From Chitinophagaceae bacterium (GTDB lineage: Bacteria; Bacteroidota; Bacteroidia; Chitinophagales; Chitinophagaceae): a stretch of DNA of 13,765 nucleotides. Under the pieces are notes generated by a model, which saw nothing but the letters and a program-made list of their open reading frames with translations, was not told the DNA's origin and searched no databases. This document shows positions 6,296 through 12,483 of the stretch, piece after piece; position 1 is the first letter of the stretch, and every line of letters starts with the position of its first letter. The DNA is taken from positions 1 through 13,765 of the forward strand of contig CANCKV010000022.1 in assembly GCA_947378615.1 (NCBI GenBank). The letters are read 5' to 3'. The position numbers and the translations under genes are program-made.

Positions 6296-7558
6296 TTAGC
6301 GTAGTAATTTCATCTTTACCATTTCTATTCTTGTATCACTAACAGTCATGATAGTAAATTGATAGTTTTCAATGACCATTTCCTGATTCTGTTTTGGAAT
6401 TGTTCCGGTATCATTGATGATATAGCCACTAAGGGTTTCAGATTGTTGTGCATTAAATGGTAAATTATATTTCTGAATGATAAAATCGAGTTCCAATCTA
6501 CCACTAAATATAAACTCATCTTCAGAAAGTTGTTTATCTACAAACTCCTCGGTGTCGTATTCGTCATGTATTTCCCCAAATATTTCTTCCAAAACATCTT
6601 CCATGGTAATAATACCTGCGGTACCACCAAATTCATCAACTACCCAAGCAATACTTTTTCTTTCCTTAGTGAACCTACTAATCAAATCGGTCACTCCCAT
6701 TGTCTCCGGAATGACAGGAATAGGGTGAATTATCTCTGCCAATGAAGTGGGTTTCTTAAACATATCTAACTGATGAATATATCCAAGAATATTATCGAGA
6801 TTGGTATTATAAACAATTAATTTGCTCAATTTCGTACGGATAAATCTTGCGGAAACAGATTCAATAGATGCATTAATATCAACAGCTTCTATTTCGGTTC
6901 TTGGTACTAAACATTGACGAATTTTAATCCCCGGCAAACTCAAGGCATTTTCAAATAGGTCGGTATTTAATTCATGTTTATCTAACTCATGTTCTTGAAT
7001 CTTTGGAAAAAAATGCTCTAATTCCATCTTATTAAAAGCATTTACCTTATTTATCTTCAAATTAAACAAATAGGTAAGCACCCATTTTGCTATTCCTACA
7101 AAGAAAATTGTAATAGGAAGAAATAACTGATGAAAGAAATGAGCAATTCGGGAAAAGTATAGTACTACAATATCGGCTTTTGCCCTAAATATTGCTTTAG
7201 GTAAAAATTCTCCAAAAAGTAAAACAACTAATGAGATAATCAAAGTATTGAATAATAATTTCATTGATTGATTGACAATATGTAATGGATTCCACAAAGT
7301 AATACTTAGTAATTCATCGAATAATAGTCCATAACCAATCAAAAACAGATTCATCCCAATCAAACAAGTACCAATGAATGAAGTAGGATTATCCATGAAT
7401 TTCGAAACTATCTTTCCATTTTGCTTTCCTTGTTTCTTTTTTAATTCAACATTTAGCCGGTTTGTGCTAATAAATGCAATTTCATACCCCGAAAAGAAGG
7501 CTAATAATATTAAACAAAGTAAAATTCCAATAATTACAAAAGTTGTTACTGTCATCAT
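6296..7558 (-). CDS. CNNM/CBS/CorC_HlyC-domain membrane transporter (hemolysin family protein)
   Basis: 420-aa protein of the CNNM/CorC family (also called TlyC or hemolysin family), thought to export Mg2+ or Co2+. The N-terminal DUF21/CNNM domain has helices at about 5-25, 62-82, 100-120 and 140-163, with the family motifs FSGYEIAFIS (22-31) and GEFLPK (116-121). Two CBS domains follow at about 212-330, starting with the VPRTEI motif (218-223) and ending with DEFGGTAGIITMEDVLEEI (308-326), the hallmark of the family. A CorC_HlyC domain completes the protein (about 345-415). Two adjacent ATGs (7558 and 7555) are possible starts. The gliding protein GldE has the same architecture, but its usual neighbours gldD and ssb are absent, so the general name is used. 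Hemolytic activity is not implied. Confidence 0.9.
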   Translation of the reverse strand: MMTVTTFVIIGILLCLILLAFFSGYEIAFISTNRLNVELKKKQGKQNGKIVSKFMDNPTSFIGTCLIGMNLFLIGYGLLFDELLSITLWNPLHIVNQSMKLLFNTLIISLVVLLFGEFLPKAIFRAKADIVVLYFSRIAHFFHQLFLPITIFFVGIAKWVLTYLFNLKINKVNAFNKMELEHFFPKIQEHELDKHELNTDLFENALSLPGIKIRQCLVPRTEIEAVDINASIESVSARFIRTKLSKLIVYNTNLDNILGYIHQLDMFKKPTSLAEIIHPIPVIPETMGVTDLISRFTKERKSIAWVVDEFGGTAGIITMEDVLEEIFGEIHDEYDTEEFVDKQLSEDEFIFSGRLELDFIIQKYNLPFNAQQSETLSGYIINDTGTIPKQNQEMVIENYQFTIMTVSDTRIEMVKMKLLR

Positions 7559-7604
7559 TTTACAAAAATAGGGTATGTAGAGAATAATTAGACTACTGTT
7601 TACT

Positions 7605-7712
7605 GTTAGGTGTAAATAAGTTTTTCGCTTAAAGAGTTTCTTGGAGACACAAACCTCGGCAGTCTGCCTCGCGGCGAGTCCTCACGCAGAGAAAAACTTT
7701 TATGCACCCAAC
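7605..7712. repeat. MITE-like repeat element, copy A
   Basis: A 108-bp element between the CNNM gene and the histidine kinase. Its ends, 7605-7626 and 7691-7712, are imperfect terminal inverted repeats (18 of 22 positions match). Inside is a GC-rich core with the hairpin GGCAGTCTGCC near 7658-7668, unlike the AT-rich surroundings. Positions 7609-7655 align without gaps to 11227-11273 (36 of 47 identical, including TAAAGAGTTTC), so it is a dispersed repeat. No transposase is present. Confidence 0.7.
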
Positions 7713-7733
7713 GTATAACTTATTACCCACAAC
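7706..7733 (-). repeat. Heptanucleotide repeat, locus 3
   Basis: Four 7-nt units in register on the minus strand (types GTTGTGG, GTAATAA, GTTATAC, GTTGGGT) lie just 3' of the histidine kinase stop and overlap the right end of the MITE-like element by 7 bp. Confidence 0.6.
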
Positions 7734-7742
7734 TTCCTATGC

Positions 7743-9710
7743 TTATGTTTGATTGACTTTAGTTGATGGAAGTATAAACCAAAACCTCGATCCCTCATTT
7801 ATTGTACTCTCAACGCCAATACTACCATTTTGTTTTTCAATAAAATCTTTACAAAGCATCAATCCAATGCCTGTACCTTGTTCTTTATTTGTTCCTAGCG
7901 TAGTAAACTTACCCTTATCCTGAAATATCTTGTCAATGTTTTCAGGCGATATACCAACGCCTTCATCTTTTACACTTATTTCTACTCTATCCGCTTGTTG
8001 TTTTCCTGAGATAATCACTTCTCCACTTTCATTGCAAAACTTGATAGCATTTGAAACCAGGTTTCTCATAACAATATCAATCAGATTCCTATCAGCAAAT
8101 ACAGAGATATCTTTATTAATTTCATTCTTTAAAACAATCTGCTTCTCTGATGCTTGTGTTTCAAAAAGTTCAATTTGTTTTTTAACCAAATCATTCATAT
8201 TGAAAACACTTTCTTCAATTGTTTCTCCTTTCAACTGACTATTTGACCATTGCAACAGATTGTCGAGGAGTTCTGATACAGATGACATACTTTTTATTAG
8301 CAAAGGAATAATAGTTTGAATCCTTTGTTCAGATAGGCTTCCTGCCACTAATAATCTTAGTGTATTACTTAGATTATTAAATGGACGACGTAAATCATGA
8401 GAAATAATGGCAAATAACCGGTCCTTAAGATTATTAAGTTCCTTAATTCGTTTTGATTGAGCAATTATCTGTTCATTATATACCAAAAGTTCTTGATTCT
8501 GTACTACAATTTCTTCCCTATTTGTCGATATTTCTCGATAAGCTTTCTTCAGCTCCAAAGTTGTTTTCCTGAGCTTATTTCTTGAATAAAAGACATATCC
8601 TGTAATGCAAAGTACAATAAAGAGTGTCAATGCAATGATTTCACTTACTAGCTTTTGTTGTTTCAATTCAGCATTCTTCTGCATTCCCTCGGCTTTCATG
8701 TCCGCAATTTCCTCATCTCTTTTCTTATATTCAAAGGCTTCGAGTAGGTTGTTGTTGATAGAAGATTGAATACTATCCTTCGTTTCCAAAAGCAAGGTTT
8801 TATATCCTGCACTTTCCTTATATTTTTCTTCTTTATCAAGAACCTTATATAAAATGCTATACGAATCTATTAGCACCTTTTGTATAGAGGTTCGTTTGGC
8901 AATAGATAACCCCATTTTCGCATATTGTTCTGAAAGTTTCAATCGATTTTGAATAAAATAAACTTTTGAAAGCAAAAGATAATCAGACGAAAGGATATAT
9001 AGATTATTCTGCTTTTTAGACTCTACCATTCCCTTTTTGGCATATTCCTCTGCAAGTTTGAGGTCCCTTTTTCTCAGATAAGTCTCTGCAAAATTCGTGT
9101 TGATGAAAATACTCCTATAGCCGTTATGTTGTTCACTAATCAACTTTGCTTTTTGTAGATAATAGAGAGCCTCATCAATTTTATTAGAGTTATATAAGGC
9201 ATCTGAAATATTGATATAGCACCTACAAAGTCCCTGATAATTGGTAGTAGTAACAAAATAGTCGATAGCACTTTTATAATATTCAATAGCCAAATTATTA
9301 TTATCAATGAAGGCATAAAGAAACCCTACATATAAGTTTAGATAAGCTAAACCCTCTTTGTCATTGTGCTTTTTAGCAATTTTATTCGCTTCACTAAAAT
9401 TATAGATAGCTTTACTGATATCTCCTAAATATTGATAACCTCTCCCAAGTGTTTCGTACAATACTAAAGTCTTTTTTAGGTCATTTCTTTCCAGTGCCAA
9501 CTTCAGACCTATCTTACTGTAGTAGATAGATTTTTTTGGTTCTGTACTAATAATAGAATTGGAATACTTTATTAAAAGGTCAATTTTTGTGCTGTCAACT
9601 GTGCATTTGTTGTATTCACCTAAAAAAGCATCTGCAGATATTTGTTGAGCAAATGAAAAGCTGACAACTAAGATTAGCAGTAATACTAGAAGGTTTTTTA
9701 TGTGAATCAT
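7743..9710 (-). CDS. TPR-containing sensor histidine kinase
   Basis: 655-aa two-component sensor kinase. Residues 1-21 are a signal peptide (cleavage near FAQ). The periplasmic part, about 40-310, is built of TPR-like helix pairs (for example GRGYQYLGDISKAIYNFSEA and AEEYAKKGM). A coiled-coil linker at about 320-355 leads to one membrane helix at 356-376, then a second coiled coil at 380-430. The HisKA domain has the phospho-acceptor H438 in SHDLRRPF. The HATPase domain has the N box with N550 and N554, the G1 box DEGVGIS (582-588) and the G2 box GTGIGL (612-617), so the kinase should be active. No response regulator or output domain is adjacent or fused, so its partner must be elsewhere. The signal sensed is unknown. 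A 17-bp dyad lies just upstream of the start (9724-9740). Confidence 0.93.
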   Translation of the reverse strand: MIHIKNLLVLLLILVVSFSFAQQISADAFLGEYNKCTVDSTKIDLLIKYSNSIISTEPKKSIYYSKIGLKLALERNDLKKTLVLYETLGRGYQYLGDISKAIYNFSEANKIAKKHNDKEGLAYLNLYVGFLYAFIDNNNLAIEYYKSAIDYFVTTTNYQGLCRCYINISDALYNSNKIDEALYYLQKAKLISEQHNGYRSIFINTNFAETYLRKRDLKLAEEYAKKGMVESKKQNNLYILSSDYLLLSKVYFIQNRLKLSEQYAKMGLSIAKRTSIQKVLIDSYSILYKVLDKEEKYKESAGYKTLLLETKDSIQSSINNNLLEAFEYKKRDEEIADMKAEGMQKNAELKQQKLVSEIIALTLFIVLCITGYVFYSRNKLRKTTLELKKAYREISTNREEIVVQNQELLVYNEQIIAQSKRIKELNNLKDRLFAIISHDLRRPFNNLSNTLRLLVAGSLSEQRIQTIIPLLIKSMSSVSELLDNLLQWSNSQLKGETIEESVFNMNDLVKKQIELFETQASEKQIVLKNEINKDISVFADRNLIDIVMRNLVSNAIKFCNESGEVIISGKQQADRVEISVKDEGVGISPENIDKIFQDKGKFTTLGTNKEQGTGIGLMLCKDFIEKQNGSIGVESTINEGSRFWFILPSTKVNQT

Positions 9711-9723
9711 ATATGTTTTAAAT

Positions 9724-9740
9724 AAATTGTATTACAATTT
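9724..9740. promoter_or_regulatory. Dyad upstream of the histidine kinase
   Basis: AAATTGTA-T-TACAATTT is a perfect 8-bp inverted repeat around one central base, 13 bp upstream of the kinase ATG. Its place in the leader suggests an operator or autoregulatory site, but AT-rich palindromes also arise by chance. No TAnnTTTG box was found nearby. Confidence 0.35.
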
Positions 9741-10041
9741 CTTCCAACACTTCTTTAAAATGAATATATAAATATAACAAGCTTCACACAATGATTAAAC
9801 ATTTGGTTTTCGAATAAGAGAATAAATGCAATATTTAGTCTAGCATTTGTAAATATTAGTCAACAAGGTGAATCTATTAATAGATTACACATATAATGTT
9901 TAAGATTTAAATAATATCTATCTAGACATAATAATAGTATTGGAATTTTGCTATGTATAATTTATGAAAAAGTAAAGAAGTTACAAAAATGGACGGCTTT
10001 TAAGTAATATATTACAATGTTAGTGTCTAATAAATACATGG
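9741..10041. other. Gene-free AT-rich stretch between kinase and antitoxin-like gene
   Basis: No coding sequence, RNA gene or toxin partner for the neighbouring antitoxin-like gene could be found here. The only clear structure is a perfect 16-bp palindrome, AATCTATTAATAGATT at 9871-9886. Confidence 0.6.
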
Positions 10042-10287
10042 CTATAATTGTTTATCGAGTCTTTCTTCCCAATCATTCCTACTTTCTGCTACATAATTAA
10101 GCATGGCATCAGCAGTTTCTTGGGATAGTTTCCCTGCGTAATCAGATAACTTAATCTTCTTTTTTGCAGGTGTGGATTCAAGCGTCTTCAAATCTTCGTG
10201 CTTACGGGTTATTCTCTCCCACTCGTCTATTGGTATCACCACTGCTGTATGTGCACCAGAATTATCTGTTATGTATTGTAAAGCCAT
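10042..10287 (-). CDS. Antitoxin-like protein (orphan)
   Basis: 81-aa protein reading MALQYITDNSGAHTAVVIPI at its start, followed by DEWERITRKHEDLKTLE. This resembles small Bacteroidota antitoxins of type II systems, in which a strand-rich N-terminus carrying an IP(I/V)xEW(E)-type motif is followed by a helix and a toxin-binding tail. Here the tail is basic then acidic (KKKIKLSDYAGKL, then QETADAMLNYVAESRNDWEERL). ATG 10287 is preferred because the conserved-looking region begins there; an in-frame GTG at 10308 would add 7 residues. No toxin gene (RelE, ParE or PIN) lies on either side, so it could be an orphan antitoxin, a solitary regulator, or a small protein of another kind. The call rests on remembered family resemblance only. 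Confidence 0.5.
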   Translation of the reverse strand: MALQYITDNSGAHTAVVIPIDEWERITRKHEDLKTLESTPAKKKIKLSDYAGKLSQETADAMLNYVAESRNDWEERLDKQL

Positions 10288-10364
10288 CTTCGCATTTTTT
10301 AATTCCACAAATTTTGCAGAAACAAAGCGTATAAAATTTTATTATCCGTCAACTGCTGCCTCAA

Positions 10365-10595
10365 TTATTTTTTTGAATATTTAAAATATTCGTCCCAATC
10401 GGTAATACTACTAACCGTTTTAAAAGTCTCACTTTCTTTTAGTTCCTACAATTGTTCCTTTAATTCCTTAATCTTCAATCGGAGTTTCCCCAGCTGCCGC
10501 ACGTCCTTCTTTCCATTCGCTACAGTCTTCGCTGCTACCGCAAGCGGGTCGCTTGTGGATTCGCTAAAGTAATAACCAACTTCTCTTGCTTTATT
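10365..10595 (-). pseudogene. Degraded coding remnant with an internal stop
   Basis: On the minus strand one frame of 76 sense codons is open except for a single TAG at 10446-10448. Before the stop it reads a helical, charged stretch ending KLRLKIKELKEQL; after it comes ELKESETFKTVSSITDWDEYFKYSKK and a TAA. The text on both sides of the TAG reads like one coiled-coil protein, so a nonsense mutation is likely. There is no ATG at the start of the frame, so the 5' end is also lost. The 5' half is more GC-rich than its surroundings. The family is not recognised. It lies between the antitoxin-like gene and the Uma2 gene, all on the same strand. Confidence 0.35.
10538..10558. repeat. GC-rich hairpin flanked by direct repeats
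   Basis: CCGCAAGCG at 10538-10546 pairs with CGCTTGTGG at 10550-10558 (9 pairs, one G-U) around a 3-nt loop. ATTCGCTA occurs on both sides, at 10515-10522 and 10559-10566. This small GC-rich block stands out from the AT-rich surroundings and lies within the degraded remnant. Confidence 0.45.
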
Positions 10596-10599
10596 CTAT

Positions 10600-11184
10600 T
10601 TAAAATTTTATTGATTTGTAAACCTCTTCAAGAGAAATCATCAAATTGGGTTTTAAAATATCTTCAACAATATTAATATTTGCATCAAGACCTTCATGCA
10701 ACGAATAGATGAATAATGATGTATTGTTTTGCCTTGTGTATAGTTCAATCAAGGATTTCTTTTGAGAAATCAGCAGATAGTATTTAAGTGAAGGGATTTT
10801 TATATATCGGTGCAATTTGATAGAGTTGTCAAAGTTTATTGTACTATCTGATGATACTTCTACAATGATAAAAGGGTTCCTCACAAAATAGATGTCTTTT
10901 TTATCCGATTCATCGCAACTAACTATTACATCGGGATATACATAATAGTTATTTTTTTCTATCTCTAATTTAATACTTTCCTGAAATGTTTCGCAACTTG
11001 ATTGTTCAAAAAAGAAGGAAAGAATGCCTGAAATATTTTTGGCAATTTTATAATGCGTTTTAGAAGTACCTTTCATTGCAAATACTTCTCCATTAAAGTA
11101 CTCATACCTCATTCCTTCGGTTTCTTCCAATTTTAGATATTCATCATAAGAGTATTTTCTTTTGTCAATATTCTTATTCTGCAT
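10600..11184 (-). CDS. Uma2 family (DUF820) restriction-endonuclease-fold protein
   Basis: 194-aa protein of the Uma2/DUF820 family, which has a PD-(D/E)XK nuclease fold and unknown biological role. It shows the N-terminal YEYFNGEVFAMKGTSKTHYKIA (27-48), the motif YPDVIVSC (P84, D85) and FIIVEVSSDST (E109), matching the family pattern PDV...(I/V)EV.S.ST with the metal-binding D85 and E109. The usual third catalytic residue position is not certain. A longer frame reaches 11268, but its first 28 codons run into the dispersed repeat copy B, so the ATG at 11184 is chosen and the extension is treated as repeat-derived. The family is typical of mobile, multi-copy genes in cyanobacteria and Bacteroidota. 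Its neighbours here are a remnant and repeats. Confidence 0.85.
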   Translation of the reverse strand: MQNKNIDKRKYSYDEYLKLEETEGMRYEYFNGEVFAMKGTSKTHYKIAKNISGILSFFFEQSSCETFQESIKLEIEKNNYYVYPDVIVSCDESDKKDIYFVRNPFIIVEVSSDSTINFDNSIKLHRYIKIPSLKYYLLISQKKSLIELYTRQNNTSLFIYSLHEGLDANINIVEDILKPNLMISLEEVYKSIKF

Positions 11185-11224
11185 GATAAATATTTTGGCA
11201 ATGTTACATGATAATCGACTTAAT

Positions 11225-11320
11225 CGGGTGTATAAGTGTTTTTCACATAAAGAGTTTCGTGACGACACGTACCACTGTGGAATGGTGTAGAAAGATTTTT
11301 GTTGTAAATAAACATTTATC
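11225..11320. repeat. MITE-like repeat element, copy B (partial)
   Basis: 11227-11273 aligns without gaps to 7609-7655 of copy A (36 of 47 identical, including TAAAGAGTTTC), with CGTG-ACGA-CACG forming a small hairpin at about 11258-11269. The right part (about 11287-11304, GTAGAAAG then a T run) only loosely resembles the right end of copy A, so the boundary at 11320 is approximate. ACCACTGTG at 11271-11279 is repeated in inverse at 11357-11365. Confidence 0.55.
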
Positions 11321-11517
11321 GGGGTTTGAACACTATGTTGCTTGGCATCACTTCATCACAGTGGTTAATCTTAAGAACTATTCAATAAATGAAGAAAATT
11401 GAATGGTATTCAAATCAATATTAAGTGACTTTTATAGAAAAACCGTTTATCATAAAGATGCCTATTAAGTCTGTATTTAATTAATATCATTTAGTTTTAT
11501 TCGTTTATTGCCCATTC
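11321..11517. other. Gene-free stretch between repeat copy B and the 21-bp array
   Basis: No gene or RNA was recognised. It contains only the right half (11357-11365) of a 9-bp inverted repeat whose left half lies in repeat copy B. Confidence 0.5.
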
Positions 11518-11787
11518 TTACTGCTTAATATTCTGCTTTTTTGTATTCCTCGAGCGTTTAGTTGTATTCCACTTCATTACAAGTGTATTACAGGACATTT
11601 TTGTTGTATTACCTATCAATACGACTGTATTACTAGCGGATACTCTTGCATTCCACCTGATATTTCTTGTATTACTGTTCAATACAACTGTATTACTTTT
11701 CAATACTGATGTATTACTCTTTAATACTGATGCATTACTATTCAATACTGATGTATTACTCTCCAATACTGCTATATTCATCATCAT
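11518..11787 (-). CDS. Heptapeptide-repeat ORF over a 21-bp tandem array (doubtful gene)
   Basis: 89-aa frame of about eleven 7-residue units with a nearly fixed N-[T/A] pair (units like SNTSVLK, SNTSVLN, SNTVVLN), ending in a basic tail (KWNTTKRSRNTKKQNIKQ). The units near the N-terminus are nearly identical; those near the C-terminus are diverged but still keep N-[T/A] every seventh residue. V and L are adjacent, which does not fit a coiled coil. Because 21 bp is a multiple of three, an open unit keeps the whole array open, so the frame alone is weak proof of a gene. There is no signal peptide or clear promoter. It could be a real small repeat protein, or non-coding repeat DNA read by chance. 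Confidence 0.3.
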   Translation of the reverse strand: MMMNIAVLESNTSVLNSNASVLKSNTSVLKSNTVVLNSNTRNIRWNARVSASNTVVLIGNTTKMSCNTLVMKWNTTKRSRNTKKQNIKQ

Positions 11788-11793
11788 TATAGA
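11542..11793. repeat. 21-bp tandem repeat array, about 12 units
   Basis: Twelve units of exactly 21 bp, each starting with a TGTATT-like core on the plus strand. Five units at 11668-11772 are well conserved; units toward 11542 keep little more than (C/T)ATT, and the unit at 11773 is degenerate. In the conserved part each unit junction forms AATAC-N4-GTATT, so the array is also a series of 5-bp dyads spaced two helical turns apart. There are no unique spacers of CRISPR type. Confidence 0.85.
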
Positions 11794-12449
11794 TGTGTTA
11801 CATGATTTTTAAGCATGATGAGTTGTTAATGTTGCTAAGTGATGAGAGAAAATCGTAGATGCCCTATTCAGTAGGGGAACTAAGTGGGTTCATTTTGAGT
11901 CTGTAGCAAAGCCAAAAGAAGTAAAGCGAAGTATTTATATAGCTGAATCCATGGTTATCTAAAAATTCTGAGACACGAAAGTAGGATGCTTTAAAGGTTT
12001 TGACTGAAAGAATGTGCGTTGGAAATGTAAAAGTGTGTTTTGGGAGAGCAATATAGGTAAATGAAAGAAATTTTGGTTTTTTTTAAAGAATAATGTCATT
12101 GTAGTAAACAAAAGCTTAACTCAATCATATTTAACTTGTTTAATGAACAGTAGGATTTGCCAAAATGTGTTTTGATGGATATTCAGGATTTTCTTCTATA
12201 TTATTTTCTTCACACTATCATTTAGGAGGCAGTCAAAAAAGTTTCACTTTTGAAGTTGAAGGACTCTAAAATTGAATAAACGAAATCTTTTCTGACAGAC
12301 AAATGATAAGCGAAGTTATTCTTTGCACAAACCTAAAGTCATTCATTCGAATCATAGAATGATGATAGCTGTAAGTATTGATTTTTCCTATATTATTGCA
12401 TACTTTATTTTCTTTGCCACCTGATAGAGCGATTATCTTCTCATCCGGT
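11794..12449. other. Gene-free region before the M16 peptidase
   Basis: About 650 bp without a recognisable gene on either strand: every frame is broken by many stops and no fragment recalls a known family. Small features include a hairpin CCCTA-TTCAG-TAGGG at 11862-11876 and a short GAGACACGAAA at about 11974 that resembles the core of the MITE-like repeats, possibly a remnant. A degenerate extra unit of the 21-bp array (11794-11814) opens the region. Confidence 0.55.
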
Positions 12450-12457
12450 TATATTTG
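12450..12457 (+). promoter_or_regulatory. Candidate -7 promoter box of the M16 peptidase
   Basis: TATATTTG matches the Bacteroidota -7 consensus TAnnTTTG exactly and would give a leader of about 20 nt before the ATG at 12484. No TTTG is found at the expected -33 distance, so the call is moderate. Confidence 0.4.
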
Positions 12458-12483
12458 TACACTTTTTATAAAAATAATAGTTG

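Noticed and set aside
6477..6745. Plus-strand frames inside the CNNM gene
   Set aside because: They lie entirely antisense to a well-supported gene with clear domain motifs and show only low-complexity Ser/Asn-rich translations.
6296..7558. Gliding motility protein GldE
   Set aside because: The architecture is the same, but the linked genes gldD and ssb are absent, so only the general CNNM/CorC family can be supported.
7605..7712. Structured RNA or riboswitch
   Set aside because: Stems are present, but it lies between the end of one gene and the start of another in no clear leader position, and a diverged copy elsewhere fits a dispersed repeat better.
11208..11402. Plus-strand 64-aa frame over repeat copy B
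   Set aside because: It is largely made of dispersed repeat sequence and its translation resembles nothing known.
11542..11793. CRISPR array
   Set aside because: The units are directly adjacent 21-bp repeats with no unique spacers of constant length between longer identical repeats, and no cas gene is present.
12339..12365. tRNA-like TTCGAATC motif
   Set aside because: The T-arm-like bases are present, but there is no acceptor stem, D arm or anticodon arm around them; it is only a short inverted repeat.
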